Part shown: positions 12,150-23,085 of the stretch, piece by piece
Layout: every line of letters starts with the position of its first letter
Position numbering within the stretch: the first letter of the stretch is position 1
Assembly: GCA_029582155.1 (NCBI GenBank)
Contig: CM055894.1
Coordinates: 34,560,132-34,624,131, forward strand
DNA from: Panopea generosa
Taxonomy: Eukaryota; Mollusca; Bivalvia; Adapedonta; Hiatellidae
DNA length: 64,000 bases
Direction: 5' to 3'
The notes under the pieces: generated by a model
What the model was told of the DNA's origin: nothing
The model's database searches: none
What the model saw: the letters and a program-made list of their open reading frames with translations, nothing else
Position numbers and translations under genes: made by a program

Positions 12150-13140
12150 ACTAAAAAAAAGAAGGCCAGGATGGCCTTGTATCGCTCACCTAAGTGATAT
12201 CATTAAAAAGGGGCAACGATTGTCCTGTACAATTGACTTGGCTAGGCAGTTGGTTTCTTATATTGTGTATATTTATACATTGTAGTTAAAATGTATCCAC
12301 CATAGATATATAAAGTCTAGATGCAACCAACGATATGTTGACGAACCAGTCTAACTTTAACATAGTTGGCAGATGAGACGCAAAGAACATTTCTGTGGGT
12401 TTCTTTTGAAATTTGGCTAATATTTTATTTGAGAGAAGAAGCATCGTCAACTTGTGGACATGTTTTAACGAACCAAAATAACTTTATAAGGGGTATAACA
12501 CAACTGCATTTCAGACATTGTTTTCTAATCGGACCTGGTTTATAAGGCGATTTTTTAAAAGTTTAACTCACATTGCGAAGGCAACCATAATTCAATTTAA
12601 GAAAATGTATTTGAAGGAAATGGAATTCCACATATGCAAAGGATATCTTTCCAAAATTTCCAAAGTATTGGCTGTGTGGTTTCAGAGAAGTTATTGTCTG
12701 TATATTTGAACGGAACATGTACAACGGATCGTGAATGGTCACAATAGCTCATCCGCAGCACGTTGTACTCAGTTGAGCTAAAAAGACAGATCACTGATCA
12801 GGACACATATCTCTACAATGTCGCATTGAACTAGAAATACAAGGTACAAAAACAATGATTAAGGAGACCAAATGAGTTACGGCCATGAAATAGTTCACTC
12901 GGCATTTTTTGTATAAGGGGTTTAGGGAGTGGGACACAAAAGTGTTATATGTCTCCATAACTATGCGAAAGAAACAACATTCATGTAGCTTTGTGTTTAA
13001 GAGATACGAGTCATTTTTAATAAAGTTGTTCTCAAAATTAGTCTTTACAAAATACTCCCAAGTCCGCCAACATTATTTGACTGACTTACACTTAATTACA
13101 GGTCTGCTTATCATCGTTCCTGGGAAGGACCAGTAGTAAC
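12150..13140. repeat. Dispersed mollusc-type repeat region
   Basis: It opens with 'aggatggccttgtatcgctc' and 'acctaagtga', a phrase I associate with abundant bivalve interspersed repeats, and continues as AT-rich sequence with short unsupported frames. The exact end is uncertain. Confidence 0.4.
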
Positions 13141-13144
13141 ACCC

Positions 13145-13250
13145 AAGTCCCCGTTACAAACTGCCGACGGTCTGACATAAAGACACATGGTCGGTATCAA
13201 GGCTCGAATCCAGACAGGCTTTAACCACTTGACCACCACAGACGCTGTCA
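13145..13250 (-). repeat. tRNA-like SINE head fragment
   Basis: On the minus strand 'gtggtcaagtggttaaagcc' resembles an A box and 'ggattcgagccttgata' resembles a B box. Only the head region is present, and the cloverleaf is not intact. Confidence 0.45.
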
Positions 13251-14245
13251 ACACGTATTAAATGTATAGTATATTCGTATATTATTTACGCAACCGAATC
13301 TTATGGTAAATGTGTTTTCTTCATTCATTTAATGTTATGAATAATTAAAAATGAGTTCGTACGAAAACCAACATATACGTTAAATTTTAGGGGTTGGAGT
13401 CAGTTGGGTGGGGGATAAGCCTACATCAATTCATTTGAGTGGCCAAAACATGTCTTATATGTATGTATAAAGATTTAGGACAGTGTTGGTGAAGCAACGT
13501 CGTAATCGCAAACTATGATTTGCGGCACTACTTCGTTGGTGTGTATTATAAATGTAATGGCAAAGACAAAGGCCCTAATGACTCCAAACAAATGTACAGA
13601 AAGTAGTTCGCGTGATTATAAAAGTAGAAAATATCAAAAATCAATTTGCTTCCTGGAAAATGATTAATATCACAACAATCAGAAATATCACAGAATTAAG
13701 ATTAATGATTAAAACAATGCAAGTATATCAATGAAAAGATAAATTGACTGTTTTCTTAGTGACAGCATCATTTCACCACAATTTTTACTGATATCAAGGA
13801 TCATATTATGCGGAATGAGAAGTTCATTTCCTGTTTATGTCAGATATGCAACGTAACATACACAAACTTTGTTTGACTACAGGAAGCAATTGTAAGTGAA
13901 TGACCCTTCAAATCAATGTTTACACTTGGTAATGTCAGTCAAACTTGAACTCATAAAAATTAAAGTATAAAACTTCAGTTTCCCTTTTGGCATAATGTTT
14001 TCCTGCCTGGAAAAAACATTTCAAACGCAACCATTATAATTACTTAAAAGACCTCTATAAATTCAAAATAAAGTTAAACTGCAATGAAGATCAAAAGAAA
14101 AACACGTTTTCTTACTGACAACATTACTTTTAAACCCGTTGAGTAATGAAATGAGCATCAAATAATGCGGAATGAAATATCTAATTGCTAAACAAAGTGC
14201 AAGTAATGCACGGGACTTGTATTTATCACTGTGATATATGTACAG
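13251..14245. other. 3' flank of the zinc-finger gene, AT-rich
   Basis: No coding exon seen. Two stretches (about 13.74-13.83 kb and 14.10-14.18 kb) share short phrases such as 'ttttcttagtgac'/'ttttcttactgac' and 'atgcggaatga', suggesting an old local duplication of about 370 bp. Confidence 0.35.
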
Positions 14246-14717
14246 TTAGTCACATTTTTGATGAGCTGACCTTCTATGTTTAAACAGGCTGCTCCTCCAC
14301 CGATACGATTTGTCACATACACTGCATCTCAAAGTTTTCAATAGATGTGCGCCATTCATGTGATCTGCTAGCTGGTCTTTTCGTGAAAAAGAAAGTGGAC
14401 ACTTGTCGCACTGGAATACTTCGTTGTTATTTTCGTCATGAGTTTTGAGATGCCTCTTTAAAGAGAATTTGGTAGTAGATAATTTTTCGCAGACCTGGCA
14501 CTTCGTCTTGATATCCTTACTATGGGAAGCCATGTGTGCAGTTAACTGCGCCTTCTCAATGAAATTCTTAGAACAAGTATTGCACTTGTGAGGACCAGTC
14601 CCTTCATGACGCATTATGTGCTTTCGAAGGCCACTAGGTGATTGATACAGTTTTCCGCAAGTCGAACAGGCTCGCCCATCTATAGTTTCTGTAAATGAGT
14701 CGTCCATTGCTGGAATT
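14246..14717 (-). CDS. C2H2 zinc-finger protein, five fingers (coding exon)
   Basis: The exon starts after a consensus acceptor (minus strand 'gttcttctttcag', boundary at 14,717). Translation is taken from the ATG at 14,705-14,707, giving 153 residues to a TAA stop. Five classical fingers follow in order: C14/C17-H30/H34, C42/C45-H58/H62, C70/C73-H86/H90, C100/C103-H116/H121 and C128/C131-H144/H149. The linker between the first two fingers (HEGTGPHKC) resembles the usual TGEKP linker. Known for the family: sequence-specific nucleic-acid binding in the nucleus. There is no KRAB, BTB or other effector domain in this exon. A longer frame running up into the intron to 14,839 is not supported, because it crosses the acceptor. 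The protein is short for a DNA-binding factor but complete as an exon. Target and role are unknown. Confidence 0.82.
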
Positions 14718-16861
14718 CTGAAAGAAGAACAAGATATATATGAAAAGGTTATTAACCATATCGACCTAAAATTCTGAAATGTATGTCTCTTTATGCAAAG
14801 AGAACAACATTTATCTTTTATTACGCCATTGTTAAACATGTAAATCCTTGTATGTGCGATATGTAACCTTCATGAAATAAAGATTTAATATGTACAATGC
14901 ATGAGTATTTGGTTTATCGTTGAATAACCCGATTTTGGGTTTCTTATGCGGCAGAATATATCACGAAGGCCGAAGAACGAGAAGAGAGTTATTTTACCAT
15001 AACTTATTATTTTATTAACTTTTTTCATCTCACGTAGAAACACACCTAGATCTACATTTTGCCATTGAAGTTTCCTCCCGCGAACGCTGTTAAGACGCTA
15101 TTTCAATGTGACTTTCATGCATGAAAGATGTATACGCGGTGTTTCAGATATTTCATCAATGTTAACTACAGTCTCATAAGAAGGAAAAAGGTTAAAAAAA
15201 CTGTAATTAATTTCAAGTAAATGTAAGAGGAATTTCATTTATAGAAATGGTTCGAAATTTCAGGGTACTCAATAACGGTTCAAGTTACGAAAGATATTGT
15301 TAACGAGTAAAGATAAATGACGTCACAGTTTCGTTTCTCTTGATAAATGACGTCATTGTGTAAACTAAAAAAAAATGAACGTGTGTCATCCATCGGATCT
15401 CCCCGCTTTGCCCCAAGACATCCCCAGTATACCATGAATGATCTACTATACGTCGGGTAAATTGAACATCTAAAACACGCGCAGCATCGTTCAATGTCGG
15501 TTTATTATCGTTGTACATGTATGTAGGTTATTCGCTGGTCCTGTAAAATATAACATCAAACTGTTAATTACTTGCGACGTTATCATTTAAACATTTTGAC
15601 GTCACTTTCTCAAAAACAGCATCTGAATAACGTTTGTTTGTAATTAAATTTCTATTATAAAATGCAAGAGGGTATGCATGAAAAAGTATTTTGTTCATCA
15701 CTTGGGGTGACTGTTTTGCGGGAACTCGAAAGAGCGCTGAAAGATTAAGCAACTCCGTACAATTTATTACGTTTCTCAAAAAAATTCATACTATGTCGTT
15801 AGTAAATTCCTTGCAAATAGTTTACCCTTTTTATACTTATATAATTTTCGCATACATCTAGTAAGTTTGACATCAATGAACAAACATTTTTTATAACAGT
15901 ACTTTACTAACAACCATGATAAATGCAGACAACGGTAATCCCTATATATTCTATTATATATTCTTTTCAAAGTAGAATAAAAGAGAATTATAAAAAAAAT
16001 CAATATCATTTGATTATCAGATCGAGAAACATTTTGAACCAGTTTGTTGAAGATCGGATGAGAAATGTTCGACTGAGAGCAGACAAGACTATTTTGATCA
16101 TTTTTTTTATAACTCTAGAGCCATAGCACAGAAGAGACAAGGAGATTTGGCTGGTTATCGAACTTGGTCAAGATATCTGGCCCACGAACAATTTGTCGCA
16201 ATTGATCCCATAACACGTCCCGTGTATAAACGGAAGTATAAAACTCTTAAAGAAAACATCATGAAACTGATATTTAAATCAGAAAAAAGGCTTTCTCATT
16301 TACAAATGTCACTATTGTATATGGTATTAAAAGTTGACATGCATAAACATTAGAGTACTGTTTCAATTCCTTAGCCTTACCGACCTTACTTCAAGTTGAA
16401 ATGTTTTGGACCACACAGTTCACTTTTTCGGACTAATTCGTTCACTTTTCGTGACTTCTCCGTTCACAAATATTTCATTCTGACTAAACCGTTCCCGGGG
16501 ACTGCACCGTTCACAGCACGTTTCAAATAATCCAAATTTTCTCCAAGAAAATAAACGGATATGTCATATTCCTCTTGCAGACAGTAAAAAAAGGTTTTAT
16601 GCATTATTAACTATCAATTCTAGGGACATAAATAGCACTGATCAGTGTCTAAACGGTAATTTATGGTCGTCTCCTCGATTCGATTTTCAAACGGATATCA
16701 GGTGTACCGTTTTGGTACAAATGCTGATGTTTCGAACGCATGTCTTGCATAATACCAGTATCTGTGCTAATATGTATTCTATTCTGTTTCGGCGTGGACC
16801 CAAATTCACCTCAATAAAGGCTGTAAAATACTAAAATTCAGTAGAAGTAAAGGACACCTAC
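14718..16861 (-). other. Probable intron 1 of the zinc-finger gene
   Basis: The interval is bounded by a consensus acceptor at its left end and a good donor (CAG|GTAGGT on the minus strand) at its right end. Inside, short frames at 15,300-15,518, 15,564-15,779 and 15,791-16,009 have no recognisable homology. The link between the two exons is inferred from orientation and splice signals only. Confidence 0.45.
16413..16520. repeat. Five imperfect copies of a 'gact..accgttcac' motif
   Basis: Variants of GACTNNACCGTTCAC occur at roughly 20-30-base spacing: 'gaccacacagttcac', 'gactaattcgttcac', 'gacttctccgttcac', 'gactaaaccgttccc' and 'gactgcaccgttcac'. A sixth-like 'gactacaccgtttcg' sits at about 16,896 beside the candidate promoter. 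They could be a degenerate short tandem repeat or clustered protein-binding sites. Confidence 0.55.
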
Positions 16862-16960
16862 CTGCGTCATGTTTCCGTGTCCGCCATCTTGGAATGACTA
16901 CACCGTTTCGGCTACATGACAGTGTACAAACACATAAACAATCCTTAAAGAACTGATTTC
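16862..16960 (-). promoter_or_regulatory. Candidate promoter and 5' exon of the zinc-finger gene, with a YY1-like start motif and a short upstream ORF
   Basis: On the minus strand 'aagatggcggac' at 16,879-16,890 matches the AAGATGGCGGC-type motif found at the start of many housekeeping genes (bound by YY1 in animals). It is followed 18 bases after the GAC by a good donor, CAG|GTAGGT, at 16,862/16,861. The ATG at 16,885-16,887 opens a six-codon frame, MADTET, that ends in TGA within the exon. If spliced to the acceptor at 14,717, this stop is in frame with and upstream of the zinc-finger ATG, so the six-codon frame would be an upstream ORF. The right edge (transcription start) is a guess. Confidence 0.5.
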
Positions 16961-17267
16961 AGCTTATTCACTTTTTAGACGTCTTCAAATTCAGATAATA
17001 ATCCTTATTGGATTTAAAAACAACAACATTTTTTAACATAAAGAATTAAAAACACAACATAAGACACGGTGTACATCAAATTTAATGTTTAGAAGACAGA
17101 TTCGCGTTTCAAACCTTAAAAAGTTATGGAAATAAGAGTTAAATATACGCGAGACATATCCTACTTCTTATTTTATTACCAAAACATCACACTGTAAAAT
17201 GATGCATGACCAGAAGGAGATCATAGCGCTATGAGGAGCACGGAAAGTGGCATATAATGTCAAACTT

Positions 17268-17575
17268 AAGGATTGATTGATTGAACATTAAGCGTCATTT
17301 TTATGCCATCGAGGGCTAACAGACGATCAGTTAACCTAACCACTGTTTTCTGGGATTAACCAGAACTCGAACATCCCCCATCTCCGCAAGTAACTGATAT
17401 AACTTTCTCAATTGAATCAGTGGTGCGAGACGAATGATAATGAGACACAAAGTCGTATATCAATCATCACGGAGACAGTTGCACGGCGGGGATTCGAACT
17501 CACGACCCCTGGATTGATAGTCAGACGCGTAAAACTCACCTCTATCGGCTGCTGGTTAAGCCTACCAGGTTCGCT
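17268..17575 (-). repeat. SINE copy, family A, near full length
   Basis: On the minus strand a tRNA-like head has the anticodon-region phrase 'tgactatcaatccagg' and a perfect B box 'gagttcgaatcccc'. It is followed by the family body ('gtgtctcattatcattcgtc', 'cgagttctggttaa', 'gccctcgatggcataaaa') and a 3' tail of GATT-type repeats at 17,270-17,284. This is the best reference copy in the window for the shorter copies at 10.8, 38.9 and 43.8 kb. Confidence 0.8.
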
Positions 17576-18190
17576 TTTGTCCTAAATGAAATATATAAGA
17601 TAATAAATGTCAAATATCATACATAATGGCTTTGGAATGAGTATTCAGCATGTAGGTCACTCTTTATAAAATTGGAAGCAATTTTAACACGAAACAATTT
17701 AAAATTGTTTAAATATACCCAATTTAAACGATGCATTATATAATAAATAAGACACACGAGCGTAATCTAAGTTTAATGATCTGCTTTTAGTATGAAAAAA
17801 AGATATTTGGAATAGTAAACTGAGACAAAAACAAATCAATCACCAATCTTTATTCAGAAACTTCACTAAATATTAACGCATTTGTTTAGAAATTAATATT
17901 CTCACGGAGTTTCATCAGGTACATAACGTCGGAGCGGGACAGCTCAATACTGACACACGACGTCGAGCGATGTTAAAATTCAGCACGTCAACGTTTCACA
18001 AAATACCCACTCACATCAGATGCATATCTGCTGTCTGTCGATCTATTATCTATACGTGTATTTTACGTTGAAATAATGACGTACAAGGTAAATGGTGACA
18101 CGCGTGTACTTTTTTAAAAAAAAAGCGTTAATAGGAGGAGGTAACAGGTGGTTACGTAACTCTTTCAATAATACCTGATAACGAATGTTT
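17576..18190. other. Intergenic, nothing recognised
   Basis: AT-rich with no supported exon. Confidence 0.4.
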
Positions 18191-18380
18191 GATAGGCACT
18201 AGCGTAGCTGCCTTGCACATATTATTGCGTACGCATCATTATATCTCCTGAAAATACCCTCCAGAACGCAGGAATTGTAATCTGAAATTCTTTTTTTTCT
18301 GCTGGGACATGCCCAAGACCCCGCTAGAACCTGTTGGGCTTGCACATCGTTCTAGGGTAAGCTATGCCACTGATAGGGGT
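18191..18380. mobile_element. Short hAT-like MITE candidate
   Basis: The left end reads 'cactagcgtagctgccttgc' and the right end, reverse-complemented, reads 'agtggcatagcttaccctag'. Ends of the form CAGTGGCGTAGC are typical of some hAT elements. 'gatagg' occurs immediately outside both ends and could be a target-site duplication, although hAT elements normally duplicate 8 bases. No transposase inside. Confidence 0.4.
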
Positions 18381-19689
18381 GTCTTTTCTTTCATAAGGGC
18401 CTTCTGTGGGGTCCATAATGTGTTGACGCCCAACACAGCTTAAAAATTTCCCATCGTGTGTTAAAACTAAAGAGAACAAATGCATTTAAATAACACTAGT
18501 GTTAAGAACTTAGACAGTGTACCTCGTACAATTGTGTGGCTTATACCATCAGGTCGCCATTCAAACATAATGCTGATAATACCGACTTCAAGAATAACTT
18601 CGTATGGCGCCCAAAATAACTTATTATACTAGTTTAAATATTACTATAGGACTAATCTAATTTTTACACGTTTCATGAGTAAATTAACAAGATATACTTG
18701 CAATAGAATGTTTTCATAATAGCAAAAAAAGTTGTCACCTTCAATAGACAGTTCGACTTTGATTAGTTAGTCTTTTGGTTATTACCATTACTGCCGAAAA
18801 GTTATATGAGACAAACCTCGCTTTTAAATGGTTATGGAGCCCCAGAGATAGTGTGCAATTTAACGATAACAGCGCACACAATGCAATGTACACGACCAGC
18901 ACATTAGATCACCCAAAATTAATCTATAAATAACATTGAAGTGTTTAGAGATAACCAATTTATCTAACCTTGTATATAGGTCAACAGTGACGCTTTTGAA
19001 AGATTAACTTTTTAACTACTAAAATCAATAAATGGATCTTGACATGAAATTTAAAACAAAAAAAAGCAATTTATTTTACTGCTTTTAATGCTTTTATGTA
19101 GTGCTGCACGTACCTCGGTGTAACATATGAAGTTTCACTTTAAGACAGTTTTTAATATGTGATACAGCAATTGTTACAGTATTTTCCTACGTTTTAAAAT
19201 ACATTAACGTATTATTAAATATGAACATACATATACATACTTAAGGCCAAAGGTTTTACAAGGGTTTTTGAAGTTCTATAACTTTTATAAGTTTTTTATC
19301 AAATTTTAAAAATACGGGTTATATTTTTATCAGGGTCGTAATAGCGTATGCTCGGTTAAAATTTGAAAGTAAGTGACATTGTTTTTGTTGACTAGCCAAG
19401 GTGATCACGAATATCCCATGCAACTCAACTGGCTGTATATATAAACAAAGGTTGCGTTCAGTTCGGTTAAACGTTTGATAACGTTAGCTAACATATTTTC
19501 CTTGACACTGGCTCAACCTCAAATTAGCACACAGTACGCAACAATTTTAGGGAACTAGGCATTAAACATATTTGCTGTTTAACGGTGCTGAACGTAGCCA
19601 AGGTATAGTTTGGTTCTGTACATGTTTATAAGTCATGTGCACAATATTCGTCGATGTCTATTTTGAAATTCATCTAGCGTCAACGTCAG
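18381..19689. other. Intergenic, nothing recognised
   Basis: AT-rich; no exon or repeat family that I can support. Confidence 0.4.
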
Positions 19690-20765
19690 TATGAGACTGT
19701 CGAATGAGAAACGTTCGCGTGCAGTCGTGCGGCTACAGGTTGGGATTACAGTGGCTTGAGTTGCAAGGAATTTTGGTGTGCAGTATCAGACGTCTAAGAC
19801 TACGGTACGGTGCAATCGAGACATTTCGCGACCGTCCAGGGATAGGACGTCCATGTGAAATACACGTAAGCAGGGCAGACAAATCGTCGTCTCATTTACG
19901 TCGGCGTTTCATTGTTTCAGAGGAGACTGCCAGAAATACCAATTGCTCGTTATCGTGCAAGCGCGCTTACCATTCGACGTTGGCTACTTGAAGTTAGAGT
20001 ACGTCCAAGACGTCCATATAGAGATAAACTTTGACTCCAGTTCACCACCGCAATCGTAGGCAATGAGCAAGATAACATCAAAGATGGCCATTACGCTTTT
20101 GGCAACAAAAACTGTTCACCGTCGGGTGAAAATTTCAAATTGATTTCAATGATTTACATCAGTACGTGTACCGACGTCGTAATGAAAGGTTCGCTGATGT
20201 CTGACCCGACAACCACGGTATGGGCTGGATTTACCTTTCATTGGTTAACACGTTTGGATTTCTTAGATAATGTTAGGGGAGCTAGAACACGTGGCGTGAC
20301 AGCTTAGCGTTACGTTGATGAAGCATATCGTCCGGTGGTTATCCCTTTCATGCTACAGCACCCTATGTTATGTTACTGTATGTCCAGGAGGATAGATATT
20401 GTAATAGCGTGTGTCCAGTGAAGATGATTATTCAATGAGTGACTGATTTTCTGCCACGGTATGTCAGGTAGTTTGCTAGTTTGTAATGGTTCCTTAGCAT
20501 TTGTGTTTCCGTGTCTTGTGCTGCAGTAAGATAACACAAGGCCTCATTCGGCAAGTGAACTTTCTGCAGCAAAACAACGTTGACATTCTTCAATGGCCCT
20601 CCATGAGCCCAGATATGAACCCAATCGAGTATATCTAGGCGTATCTGAAGAAGACATTTATGACAACAATCTACACAAAGCAGTGTATTTAAGGAACTTT
20701 ATCCTGCGCGAATGGGATGCCTGCTTTGCCGCAGCGGTTCCTGTTTGAACTAGTGTCGTCTACGA
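19690..20765 (+). pseudogene. Decayed Tc1/mariner-type transposase
   Basis: Fragments of a Tc1-like transposase appear in order but in different frames. They are an N-terminal helix-turn-helix region near 19,690 (NEKRSRAVVRLQVG), 'FRDRPGIGRP' near 19,825, 'VYRRRNERFADV' near 20,168, 'RYVDEAYRPVVIPF' near 20,310, 'DNTRPHS' near 20,530 and 'SPDMNPIEYI' near 20,610. Known for the family: a DD(E/D) cut-and-paste transposase. The second acidic residue (in DNTRPH) and the third (E in NPIEYI) can be seen. The region expected to hold the first aspartate is unrecognisable. Numerous stops and frameshifts mean it cannot be functional. I could not define terminal inverted repeats. Confidence 0.85.
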
Positions 20766-21769
20766 GACGGAGATGTGTAGCTTTTATAATCGCAAACGAT
20801 GGACAAAAACGGTATTAACTGCAAAGGGGACTTAGATTCAAATGCACTGCGGTTAGCGTGTTTAATTAATTTTGATGGTGGTGTTACCAAAATGTGTAGA
20901 AAAACGTATTTATTGATTAAAATTGTAAAAAAATTGGATTATTGTGAGTCAATGAATTGTTTTGTATAAATATTTATTTGTCCTGTATGTTTCTGTTAAG
21001 AAAAGCACACGCATTTAAAAAAAAAAAAACAACATGTGAGTATACAGTGCAGTCAATCGTGAAAAAAAAATTGAAAATGGGAAAACTACCAACTTTAAAC
21101 ATAACTACTTTAGTGCAAAACAAAATAAAAGAGCACAAGACTAAATCCAGAAAATCAAATATGGCCGAAACAAAAAATGGCTGCCATACATGCTACTTAC
21201 ATTTATCAGTATCATTAGTTAAAAACACCTATTTGCAATATTCAGACATTTGTGATAAAAAAAAACAATGCTTTAAACATTATTGAAAAATTGTCTCCCT
21301 TAATTTGCCAGTACATGTAAGCAGAAAAAAAACAAGAAATTTAACCAGTTTAATCAAATTACACTTTATATTTGCATGTGCCTACTGTAATTTGATTTTT
21401 ATCGAACTAAAGCACAATGTCTTTGCAATAGTTCATGCTACTAGCATGTGATGCACAGGTACTAAGTTTAAAGCAGTTCTATGTATGTTTTTTTTTTTTA
21501 AGATATTTTTACTCCTTTTTTTTTTTTTTTGTCAATTTCAGTTTTACCAGAGTATAGTACAGGAAGCCTGTATACTAACAAACTATTATAGTAAAGAGCA
21601 GAAGCATGTCAAACATCAAATATAAAAAATAGTCGAATTCAGTTGATTGGCAAAACAAAAGTGGGGAAGGTCTTCAATGCCCGGGCACTGTCAGGTCAAA
21701 TAATATCAATGAAATTGGCTATGTCACATTAGTGGATGACCATTAATACATTGAACAATCTGCCTATGG
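20766..21769. other. Intergenic with homopolymer tracts
   Basis: Long A and T runs (about 21,017-21,030, 21,487-21,500 and 21,516-21,531). An open frame at 20,957-21,286 is Lys-rich because of A runs and is not called a gene. Confidence 0.5.
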
Positions 21770-22040
21770 AAACTGGACGGTGTCTAATGCAGACAGTATT
21801 CTGAGCGTTGTCACTCTGGGGTATCATGCCGCAAACACATGTTACGATACCCAATCCAGTCACATTATACTGATACACGGCCGATCAGAACTAGAACTCT
21901 CCTCTAAATGCTGAGCGTCGAGTAAGGAAGCTTCTAGTATAATTTTCAAAGTCTTTGGTATGACCCGGTCGGGGATCGAACCCACAACCTTCCACATGCG
22001 AGGCGGACGTTCTACCACTAGACCAAGCTGCGGTCTCAGA
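21770..22040 (-). repeat. SINE copy, family B, with tRNA-Ala-like head
   Basis: On the minus strand the head (starting about 22,036) has an A-box-like 'cttggtctagtggtagaacg', an anticodon loop CTCGCAT (anticodon CGC, Ala-type) on a paired stem, and a B box 'gggttcgatcccc'. The acceptor stem pairs poorly beyond four base pairs, so it is not a tRNA gene. The body continues through 'gggtatcgtaacatgtgttt' and 'gcggcatgataccc', a phrase I associate with bivalve SINEs. Confidence 0.75.
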
Positions 22041-22112
22041 ACGGTCAATGTATGTAGCTTTGATTAATTTTCAATGACTGTTGTAAGACAAATTACCATG
22101 ACCAGACTCCAG

Positions 22113-23085
22113 TAATTGCATGAGGCCAATCCCTGTGTGCAATTTCAAAACAAACCCAGTGGAAATTGCGAGGTGGTTTCTGTTCCACAGGTTGCACGAC
22201 TTGTGAATGAATTTCAGACATATGTTGATAAACTCAAACAAGAGGAAAGCAAAGTCCCATTGATTCGTCATCATTACCAACAAATCCATTTTCAGAGTCA
22301 GAAGTCATTACAATCTCTTGGTGACATAATAAAGGACATGGGGAAACCCTTTTCGTGACACATCCGAGATTGTGCTAAATTAATGAACACTTTGGGTAAG
22401 AGCAACATAACAATTTTGTTTCAGAAAGGTTACAGAGGAGAATGGACACAAACTATAATGCAAAATAGGTTTCCAGCAGAAAATGCAACTATCCGAAGGA
22501 CAAACAGCAAATATCCTTCATTAAACAGAACTGTTCTCTCTGTTACATATTTTATATTTCCTGTCAATTTCGCTATGAAAACCTTGATGAATTCTTCGCC
22601 CTTGAAAATTCTACATTCCCACCATCCCTCTACCGTTCGACAGACTGTCAGTCCTTTTGGGATTACGCACCCATCATTTTCAAGTCATTCTTAAGTCATC
22701 ATCTTTGAAATGTCTAACAATTCGATATCGTCTTAGGCGTTTTAGGCAAAGGCGTCCGACTGTCTTCATGTGACCATGAAGCCGATATATAACTGATGTT
22801 ACACCTGATTGATATTGCAGTTCGGGTTTATAAGTGGCTTATGCTAAAAACTGTCGATACAGACGTTCTTGTTATTGCCGTTGTAAACACTCCTCATATT
22901 CCTGTAGATGAGCCGTAGATAGCATGCAATCTTAAATTTATTGCAGTTCACTTATTGCAGAGAGAATCAAAGACAGTTGTGCTTCCGGCCTTTCATGTCT
23001 GTGACAAGACATCAGCTTTCTGTGGGCAAGGCGTTTAAATCAGATTCGGAACTTTGGACAAGTTCCAGTGATGTCACTGCATAAT
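22113..23085 (+). pseudogene. Decayed member of an uncharacterised multi-copy invertebrate gene family (EADxR / TVDTDV type)
   Basis: Peptide pieces in order but in different frames match a family I recall as highly multi-copy in cnidarian and mollusc genomes. They include 'IIKDMGKPF' near 22,335, 'FRYENLDEFFALENSTFPPS' near 22,570, 'CDHEADI' near 22,767, 'MLKTVDTDVLVIAV' near 22,850, 'LPAFHVCDKTSAFCGQG' near 22,980 and 'GTLDKFQ' near 23,050. In intact relatives the segment around CDHEEAD and TVDTDVVV carries conserved acidic residues of unknown function. Several stops (for example within and after CDHEADI) and frameshifts show that it is dead. It may belong to the same superfamily as the plus-strand pseudogene at 51.75-54.77 kb. 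The left end is uncertain. Confidence 0.65.

Noticed and set aside
15300-15518. Minus-strand frame inside the zinc-finger intron
   Set aside because: Somewhat GC-richer than its flanks but lacks splice sites in a usable phase and any recognised family.
20957-21286. 109-codon plus-strand frame
   Set aside because: Lys-rich because of A homopolymers; no homology and no conserved start context.
21960-22036. Functional tRNA-Ala gene
   Set aside because: Anticodon stem-loop and B box look right, but the acceptor stem fails after four pairs and the sequence continues into a SINE body.
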